Source of the DNA: Oikopleura dioica
Taxonomy: Eukaryota > Chordata > Appendicularia > Copelata > Oikopleuridae
Direction of reading: 5' to 3'
Length of the DNA: 64,000 nucleotides
Assembly (NCBI GenBank): GCA_907165135.1
Contig: OU015568.1
Coordinates: forward strand, 16,689,208 to 16,753,207
Shown here: in pieces, positions 55,853-64,000 of the stretch
Layout: each line of letters begins with the position of its first letter
How positions within the stretch are numbered: the first letter of the stretch is position 1
Position numbers and translations under genes: made by a program
The notes under the pieces: generated by a model
What the model saw: the letters and a program-made list of their open reading frames with translations, nothing else
Told to the model about the DNA's origin: nothing
Databases searched by the model: none

Positions 55853-57551
55853 TTGAATTCTAATTTATTAATTTTTACAAATGATAAAATCCTTCATAAA
55901 GAGTTCATCGAACTTGAATTCGTCCAACAGACGCCCGAAGGAAAAATTCACGTAACGAGCAATCCCTATTTTGCTTTTCACGACGACATCTTTCCCAATT
56001 TCGCAAAGAACGCGGTGTTTCAGAAACGATTTCCTCCAACAAGCCCTCTCTTGAAAACGATTATTCCAGAGTCGTTCTTTTCTTCGCTCGAAGGGTTGAA
56101 TCACATTTCAACCGTCGAGATGGAATTGAATGGAACAGACACTTTCGCATTCGAAATCTTTTTTCCTGGAAATGGCGTTTGGAGGCAAATGAATATTCTT
56201 GAATGCAATTTCTTCGACGGAATTACTTTGCTACGTTTTGGAATTTGCCGAGACAGCTCTCTTTGGATTGAATGTGACTATTTTCTTGAGCGCTTTTATT
56301 TACAGTCAAACGCTTCAGAATTGGAAAAAGTGGAATTTCATTTCAACTCATCGGTTTCGATGAAATCATCTTCCCTCGAAATTTCCGAGGAAAAGTTTAA
56401 TTTCAAATTTTGAAATTTTCATGAAAATAAATAACTTTCAATTGATTTTAACTTCAAAAAGAACCCTCAACAAGAAAGAAAAATTCGCTCGAAAATTGAC
56501 ATATCGAACATTGCAAAAACTGTCAACAAAAAAGTGCGGATATTCAAGAATGACGGCAGCGCTATAATCATGAATTTTGTTTACACTGTCGGATGTGAAA
56601 CGAAAGCAATCCTGGTCCTGGGCATGCGCCTGAACCAAGCATTTTCGATTTCCTTGGACGGATCAACTAAGACGGCAGTAAGAATCGGAGCGCCGAGAAA
56701 CAGCAATTTTTACTCTTCCATTAATGCGCTTCTGAAAAACGACGTCTATATTTTCGGTGGATGGCCGGATGACAGAAAAGTAGAAATTCGATATTCTTCT
56801 TTTTAAAATCGAGTTCAGGTAGCACGATTGGAAGGCTGTGAGTGGATAGAGCAGTCGACTCGATTAATCCACAGGTTTTCGTGGATGTCGGCCGCAATTT
56901 CGATTGAAGACAAAGCGTTGATTTGCTTTGATTACGAATACAATAATAGATGTGAACTTTTCGATGGATTGTCTTCGACAAGAACATACACACCGAATTT
57001 CCAACATCGCGGTGGCAAACTCGGCCTCTACAACGGAAGACCGACAACAGTAGGAAGCTATTATGGGCTAGGTAGAAAGGCTGTCGAAAGACTCCATTTT
57101 TCAGGCTGGTCGTCTTTACCCGACTTCCCGATTCGGTATTTATTCAATTCTGGTTCATTCATTAAAAATTCATAGAGAAATAAGCTATCATGTTTTGGTG
57201 GGTCTACCGAGCGGCAGTCTTTTGCTAGCTGGAGGTTGCCAAAGTAATTATTTTGTGCAATCGGGGATTTGGCTCCTCCAAACCGATATGTGGAAGGAGA
57301 TCGGAGATCATAAAAATGTATGTTCAAGAAAAATTGAAAATAACAATTCGATTTGAACTTAGGCTGACCACAAAGCATTTGCAATTCTCATCGGAAATTC
57401 AATTTTCGTTGTCTCTGGCCTTGATACACCACATGCAATCGAACGTCTCGATTTCGAAGGAGATCATTTGGTCAATCAAGAAGTCATTGGAACATCTTTT
57501 TACAGTCCTATTCCTTTACTTATAGAAGTTTCTGCTGACTTCTGCGTCTAA
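55853..57551 (+). CDS. Secreted kelch-like protein, family copy 3 (5' end uncertain)
   Basis: Begins inside an exon (no ATG in frame at 55853): NSNLLIFTNDKILHKEFIEL ... GTDTFAFEIFFPGNGVWRQM. A GA-AG intron starting GAAAAG near 56387 and ending AAAAAG 56460 keeps phase into NPQQERKIRSKIDISNIAKT. Kelch-like blades follow: KNDVYIFGGWPDD, GKLGLYNGRPTTVGSYYGLG, LPSGSLLLAGG, GNSIFVVSGLDTPHAIERLD. It ends SADFCV, stop 57549-57551. The blade texts GLYNGRPTTVGS and the DFC end match copy 1 (AFYNGKPTVVGS) closely. N-terminal signal may lie in 54304-54714. Extracellular role inferred from the family. Confidence 0.58.
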
Positions 57552-58083
57552 AATTACCCTGATACTTTTGAGCGGAAAAGACCTTTACTTGGTGCTCGTC
57601 TAAAGCGAGTTTCATTTCATGCCATTATTTTCGTTTTACTTTTTATCCGAGAAAATTTTGTAACGGATCTCGGTATCGGGTTCTCGGGGGTGCGCGTCGA
57701 TCCCTTGATTCATTATTTTCAAAAGAGCAAAAATAATCTCCTCAGATTCCTCAGAAATAGAGCCATTGTCGACGTGCAGGTTTGAGTGTATTTTGTTTAC
57801 GAAAAAAAAAACAGAAAAACAACAGTGATTAAGGCTGTTTTCCTTGTTTGTAAGTTTGCATTTCCCGAATATAATCATCGGACAGTTTTCGATCTAATCC
57901 CGAATTTGCTTTGCTTTCTCTGCGGAATTTGGTGTTGGCTCTATCATCGTGTTGATTCAAACACTTGTAAATGTGACTTTCACGAGCACAAGAATTGACA
58001 ATTATAAGTTATTATTAACTGTTAAAATTCTATAAAAATCAATGATTACTACTTCAGAAAAAGCAATAAGTATTCAGTATTGC
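57552..58083. other. Region 3' of TRPM, possible C-terminal exons
   Basis: On the minus strand 58020-57840 reads ARESHIYKCLNQHDDRANTK ... RKLSDDYIREMQTYK, reminiscent of TRPM C-terminal helices, but no clean splice joins it to the stop at 58084. A second stretch (SISEESEEIIFALLKIMNQG, 57757-57636) is also open. Confidence 0.35.
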
Positions 58084-61000
58084 TCAGTTCCTGAATATGA
58101 TAAAAGGAGGCGGCTGCTTTGGCTTAAAATAATATTCCTTCACCAGCTGATACCGTCCAAACTCCCATATTTGAATCGAGTTTTCATTAATCTTCTCATA
58201 TGTCGATGAGAACAAGGCAATCAGCAAGTTGATCAGAAGTATTTGCACAATCATCATGTAGATCCCATGAAGAATGTCAGAGACTGTCGATTTCGTTGGA
58301 CAGCGGGGAACGGTTGAATTCCCGACAGTCTCTCTAGGAAGAAGGCAATCTTCTAAATCTTCAAACGCATAGGTTGTTCTTTCTCCGAGAAACAGCTCTC
58401 CATAGATTCCAAAATAAGGTCCAATTAAAATATTCTTTCAATTTAAATTTGAAATTTGACTTTGTCGAAAAATACCTTGAAAATATGACTGCTTCGCTGT
58501 TCGTTCGGGTATTGCAAGCCCTGCTGGGCAGCTCCGTACGCAACGATGAAAACGCCCATTATGCTTAAAAACTGAAACATTTGAACAAACATCTTCGAAA
58601 TCATTTTGACTTTTGGCCCTAAAGTTGCAGAAACTGCAAAAACATCAAGTGTCCGGTAAGCCATCAGCATGAAAGATAGTGTAAACAGAATTTGAGCGGC
58701 GTAGAATTGCCCTGTAATCTAGGGTCGGCACCGCTGCAGCCAAAAGTTGACCGATTGAAAAATTGATGAATGGTTCCTTACCGACCCTTGCCTGTGATTT
58801 CTGTCGGACATTCTTGAATTCCTGAAAACTTTGCGCCGCTTGAAAAGGAGGACAATTTTAAAAGTGGTTAGAACTCTCCTGCTGAATGATTTGTATAAAG
58901 CAACGACCCTTTGTCTTCTTTGATGTCAGTTTTAAAATTGCTCCAACGACAAAGCATAAACATGAAAGTCCATCGAATTTATTATAATGAGAGCTCAACC
59001 ATGTTTTTAAAACATCACTACGAGCGGCTTTCTTATTAAAAGTTTAATGCAAAAGGCTTCAACCTGAAGCTTTCAGGAACAGATTAAAGAAAAACCTAAT
59101 CCTGAGATTGCGATATTTAGAGCCATCCTCGATATCGTAGATTTGCCGTATCTCTTCAACAATAAGTGTGAAAGTCCAAAAATATAGGGTCCACTCCAGC
59201 CATGTCGGTTTGAAGCAAAACATTCGGGTCAGAAAGATTGCAAATAACACAACATATGTAAGATATGAAATCATATTGAGCTAAAATCATGATCTATGTT
59301 TGGTTGAGATGGTTAAGAATTACCCAAAAGACGGTTTTAGGCGCTTGTAGTCGATTTTTCACTTTTCGAAAAACTCGACGGACATTTTCAGTAAAGGCAA
59401 ATTTTTTGATTGAATCACAAGACTGCGCATTTTCTTCATTTGAAATTGGGAGTGAGATTTTGGTGGAGTCTAAATCATCTCCCGACCAGATTCTGAGCTA
59501 GGATGTAAAGGTGCCTTAAATCTGCCAGACTTTTATTTTGCGTGTGATCCCTAGTTATGTTGTTTTCTGTTCATTTATCCATCCCTTTCTGGAGAGGTAA
59601 TCTTGAACTAACTTTTTTGACATAAAATTGAAGCATTTGCCAGAATATGCAAGATTGAGCATCGTCATATTTCCCATTCTATCACTCGTCTCGATTAACA
59701 TCTCATAGTTCATGTCTTGTCTCCTCCACCAACACTCATTCGCGTATTTCGACAGCGCCTGTGAAGCAACACTCTCGTAGTAATCTGCCATTTCTCGGTA
59801 AAGTTTTGTAACAGTTGAGTCTCTATTGAGCAGCAGTTTCGAATTCGCTGCTCCTCTTAAAATTGCCGCTCCAACAAGTGCCATGCTAACTGCATTTTCA
59901 CTTCTTCGCCAAACGAGATTAGCTTCATCCAAACGTCCAGTGAACAAAAGTAGGCAAAAAAGCCTTTCTTCAGGATCCTGCCTTTTGAAGCATTCGTCCA
60001 AATTTTCTAATTTCGCCCTCTTGCCAAATGGCTTCCAGTTGGGTGATATGAATGAACATTCAATTCTTTCAATCTTCTCTAGTAAACTCTCACTTCTTTT
60101 TTCATCTGGTGATAAATCGACAAGAAACTGCAATTTCTTTTGCTCTTTTGACAATGTCCTCTCCGAGAACATAGACTTATAGATTTCCGCGATTGCAGCA
60201 AAGTCTGTTTCCTTTGAGAAGCCCCGGTATGGACATTTAAAATCAAATAAACTTGACCCATTGTCGAGATAAAGCCTGACCATTGCTTTTTTCGAATTAT
60301 CGAGTTTTCTTAAACGATGAATATGATCCAGCTGGTCAGAGTTTGATGCTTTTAGTTTTGCTTCCTTTCTGAACCATTTCAAGGAGTCCAATGGTTTATC
60401 GAAATTTGGCTTTGTTGCTGTATAAATCTCCTTTTCAAGAAACAGTGGGACGAGATTTTCGACCATTCCGCCAGAATTTCCAACCAAAACGACGCTGCCG
60501 TACTTTTTATCAAGTATTTCGTGTAGAAGCGGCAGAGTTTCATTCGTTCCGTTAAATATCGCGAACTCAAATGGGAATTGCCGTCTTAAAATAGAATGAA
60601 GGTGGAATTGCGCACCATCCTGATTTGGGTTAAGAAACTCTTAAATAGAATTTGCAGCTTTTGCAAAGACTTATAGTGATAATCATAGCTGCTTTGTTCA
60701 AACCCTGTACCTGACTATTGAACTCAGAATCAAGAACCAGAATTACACTAGAATATTCTTTTGAACCAAATGATTCCCATGAAACTTTAGAATAATCTTC
60801 AAGTTCATCCAGTTTGACTTTTAATTTTTCCGAAAGACTTTCTTTATCAATGATTTGGAGAAGATTCGGAAGATCGTTTTTTCCTCCCGAAATTCCCGTG
60901 AAGACTTTGATGGGGACTGAAGATATTATCCATTTTTCACCTTGGCGAGCGTGATTTTGGAGATGACTAGTAAATCTATCGAAGTATTCTGATTGATTTT

Positions 61001-61163
61001 GATCGGACTTCGAAGGTCCAAGAAGAGATATGATTCCTTTCGGTGAAGATTGGAATAAAACCTGAATGGCAAAGAAGAAAGATTCTTTGGTTTCTTCATC
61101 TTTTTTTAAAACGATGCAAACTGCTGCCTGATTGTGATCGTCTTTTATTCTGCCGATCTTCAT
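58084..61163 (-). CDS. TRPM-family cation channel
   Basis: Plasma-membrane TRP melastatin channel subunit. Start ATG 61163 (MKIGRIKDDHNQAAVCIVLK). The N-terminal SLOG/TRPM homology region shows GEKWIISSVPIKVFTGISGG, YGSVVLVGNSGGMVENLVPL (exon running on from about 60605) and the helical MHR part LLLFTGRLDEANLVWRRSEN to LQYA-like SGKCFNFMSKKLVQDYL. Membrane helices include LTYVVLFAIFLTRMFC, LYFWTFTLIVEEIRQIYD and AYRTLDVFAVSATLGPKVKM followed by FVQMFQFLSIMGVFIVAYGA. The pore reads PYFGIYGELFLGE, then IYMMIVQILLINLLIALFSS and the TRP-box helix WEFGRYQLVKEYYFKPKQPP. The frame stops at 58084 straight after PPFIIFRN, where family members continue to a coiled coil, so the end is truncated or continues through a noncanonical intron. 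It is shorter than vertebrate TRPMs. Confidence 0.85.
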
Positions 61164-63382
61164 TCTCTCAATTTAAACCGACAAGGGGGCTTATTTACCG
61201 TCGCCCTGCTTCAAGATTCTTGGAAAAATATAGGAGCGGGCAGTGATTCCTACTTTTAATCGCGAGGGCAGGATCGTAAATTTTATTTGAAGACATAAAA
61301 AAACATAAGAATCTGACCACAATGAGAATTTTCGCCTACCCGAAAATGCTGATTTCATTAGTCGCCCTCTCATTAACTCATTCATGATTTAAACTTGACA
61401 TGATGATCGCCATAATAGTTTGGTGAAATATTATAATTAAAACGATTTTTGTTTTTGTAAGGCAATTATTTCATTCATTCTAAGTTTCGGCGATTTTGTC
61501 ACTTGTCATGTCACCATGTCACTTGTCTATTTCAAATTGTTCCTTGGTCTAAGTTTTTGGAAACTCAGAATTCGAAGCTTTTACGCGTTCTATTGCTCTC
61601 TCTTCAAATAACGCAGAGGCGCAAGCAGACAAGTTCAAATATTAACTGCAAACTCTGAAACGCGGAAAATTCCAAATCTCGCCCTCTTATTTCAAACAGT
61701 CTTGCTCTGAGAGAAAAAAGAGAGTTTCTCGTAATTTTCATTTTTTTGAAAATGGCACGATCATTGTTAAAGTTTAAAAAAACAGCAGTTGATAAGATTT
61801 CATTTTATTTTTAGTTAATTTTAAAAACTCTTGAAAGAAAAATGGGTAGGCTTATTAATGGAAAAATCAACCCTTTTTTCTATCTTGATATAGGGGTCAC
61901 ATAACACAGCCTTAGAAAGCCCAGAACCTTAGCTTTCATTTAGGCACCATATCAAGGGGTCTGGGTTATGCCCGCAAGGCAATTCAGGGGCCCGGAACTC
62001 CAAATATAGGCACTAGATCTCTAAAATCGCCTGGGGCATCCGCCTCCACGCTCGAGAGGTCTCGTGACTACGTCTCAGAGAAAGCTGAGGGTCTGAGCTT
62101 TCAGTAGATGTCAAGTTATTCTGCTTGCCTCTCTCCTGAAGTCATCTACAAACGATAAACTGCCAAAAAAGCATGGTATTTTTCTATCTTTTGCTGGAGA
62201 AAAGCCCAGATTTCCCTTAAGGGTACTACCGTCGATTACCCGAATGACTGGTTATGTTAAATTTTTCATCGGAAATGAATTCCTCATAAAATTTTGACCA
62301 AAAAAGGTCCGAACGTTTCATTCATAACGTCAAGCATTTTCATAATAATTAGAGTTTTAATTGATTTCTGTACTATAAAGAATTTTTTCCGAAAAAATTT
62401 TTGGTGTCCGATACTTTCAAATAAGGGCTCGTTTTGAAGCTCAAAACAAGATGAGGATTATGGTGAGATCATTAATTCTTGAACTTAGATATTTTAGCTT
62501 CTAGAGTAGGGTCCGGCATGGATCAGGGTCAGATTTTTTTATTTGCCCATTTCACTTTTATCGAATTCTTCAGGTCAAAAAACATATTTTATTCCATTAC
62601 AGTGAAGCTTGAAACCCAACTAGAAAAAAATTACAGGCAATTTTGAGGATTTTCGAGTGTTTTTTTGGGTTACCATTGTTTTTATTAAGAAAAATTTTAC
62701 TGTAGTCATATTTTTTGATCGCTTGATTATTCAACCTAAAGAACAAACTCTGAGCTTCATTTATAGGGATCATTGATTGAATTTCATCAGTTTTTTCTTG
62801 TAAAGTTTCCATTTCAAAGTTAAACAAACGCCAAAATTTCACCTTTCTATAAGTTTCAATCAAGAATTTAATACAGTAAACTTCAACTTGAAGCGAAAAA
62901 CTTTCTTGATTATAATAGCGCAGACTCTAATCTACAAATAGGAATGTAAATCACTCTTTGTCGAGTTGGGAATCGTAAGATATTTAAGGTTTTCGAGGTT
63001 GAAATACGATATTTCAGCCATGGGAAAGTCCTCCGGAGGACTTTTGCTTGAAGATATTTGCTAAGAAAGCGTTTACTTTTTAATTCAGTGACCTCAAATT
63101 ACTTCAGTTTTCGCGAATTAAAGAATATGAAGAGCAGGATGCATGGTCGTTTGACCATATAATAATGATATAAATTATTTGATATAAATTATTATTAATT
63201 ATAACAGAGCATAATAATGAAAAATATTTCGGTAATCTGAAAAAGAATCCGGTTATAGAAAAACTATAACGATTTTCGAAATTGGAACAATAAAGATTTT
63301 ATAAAATATGGGTGTGGGCGGGGATGGGGACAAAACTGAAATTGATCAACTCAGTCTTGTACTTTTTAGTTCCCTGCCTATG
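61164..63382. other. Noncoding terminal region
   Basis: No supported gene. 61850-62250 carries sequence related to the 53377 element (GGGTTATGCCCGCAAGGCAA; GGGTACTACCGTCGATT). A minus-strand frame at 62863-62597 (88 codons) has no domain and AT-biased composition. Confidence 0.45.
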
Positions 63383-64000
63383 TCAAGCCCAAATTTAATT
63401 AAAAGCCAGGGAAGGGGGGGGGAAACGGCCCTTCGGGCCGTCAAGCCCAAATTTAATTAAAAGCCAGGGAAGGGGGGGAAACGGCCCTTCGGGCCGTCAA
63501 GCCCAAATTTAATTAAAAGCCAGGAAGGGGAAACGGCCCTTCGGGCCGTCAAGCCCAAATTTAATTAAAAGCCAGGGAAGGGGAAACGGCCCTTCGGGCC
63601 GTCAAGCCCAAATTTAATTAAAAGCCAGGGAAGGGGGGGAAACGGCCCTTCGGGCCGTCAAGCCCAAATTTAATTAAAAGCCAGGGAAGGGGGGGAAACG
63701 GCCCTTCGGGTCGTCAAGCCCAAATTTAATTAAAAGCCAGGGAAGGGGGGGAAACGGCCCTTCGGGCCGTCAAGCCCAAATTTAATTAAAAGCCAGGGAA
63801 GGGGGGGAAACGGCCCTTCGGGCCGTCAAGCCCAAATTTAATTAAAAGCCAGGGAAGGGGGGGAAACGGCCCTTCGGGCCGTCAAGCCCAAATTTAATTA
63901 AAAGCCAGGGAAGGGGGGGAAACGGCCCTTCGGGCCGTCAAGCCCAAATTTAATTAAAAGCCAGGGAAGGGGAAACGGCCCTTCGGGCCGTCAAGCCCAA
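63383..64000. repeat. Tandem array, unit about 56 bp, with a CGGCCC/GGGCCG hairpin
   Basis: At least eleven units, each AAGCCCAAATTTAATTAAAA then GCCAGGGAAGG, a G run of 4-8, AAACGGCCCTTCGGGCCGTC. Units differ almost only in the length of the G run, with one C-to-T change (GGGTCGTC near 63715). CGGCCCTTCGGGCCG can form a tight stem-loop. The array continues beyond the window. Confidence 0.95.

Noticed and set aside
62597-62863. Minus-strand 88-codon frame
   Set aside because: AT-biased composition, no signal peptide, domain or clear gene context; not enough to call a gene.
63383-64000. CRISPR-like array
   Set aside because: There are no unique spacers; whole units repeat and differ only in a G run. 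The genome is eukaryotic.

Overview
The window is eukaryotic and very compact. Genes sit a few hundred bases apart, and most introns are 40-60 nt. Many introns are GT-AG, but several gene models close only with other G*-AG introns. Conserved proteins are animal ones: SLC35A, ZCCHC8, eEF2K, selenoprotein W, pannexin/innexin, TRPM. Together with large, apparently lineage-specific secreted proteins, this best fits an appendicularian tunicate such as Oikopleura dioica. The assignment is inference, not a database match.

Layout. 1-9.4 kb (+) is a run of housekeeping genes: the RPL6 3' end, a UDP-sugar transporter, a tiny membrane protein, ZCCHC8, TMEM167/Kish, eEF2K, a selenoprotein W with in-frame TGA and a SECIS candidate, and a C18orf32 homologue. 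9.7-14.3 kb (+) encodes a secreted PLA2-like protein, a microprotein, and a secreted Cys-rich/kelch-like protein whose coding exon carries a 615-bp TIR element. 14.5-28.5 kb (-) is one giant secreted VWD/C8/TIL protein with five tandem double modules, one recently duplicated almost perfectly and carrying a 1-nt frameshift. 28.6-35.7 kb has TIR elements, a pannexin-like channel, HTATIP2 and a ten-repeat cbEGF protein that shares a domain with the giant VWD protein. 35.9-42.3 kb has a J-domain gene (-), PSMD3 and RBM22. 42.3-47.6 kb is repeat-rich with two unrecognised genes and an orphan myotubularin exon. 47.7-57.6 kb has two more kelch-like secreted genes, a Cys-rich type II membrane protein, and a 1.5-kb patchwork of fragments copied from genes elsewhere in the window. 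58.1-61.2 kb (-) is a TRPM channel. The end is noncoding and closes in a ~56-bp tandem array that runs off the window.

The secreted genes (VWD giant, cbEGF protein, kelch family, PLA2-like) look like an extracellular-matrix set. The housekeeping genes have no common pathway. Gene fragments and several TIR families show active local rearrangement. Exon boundaries come from splice motifs and frame continuity only.
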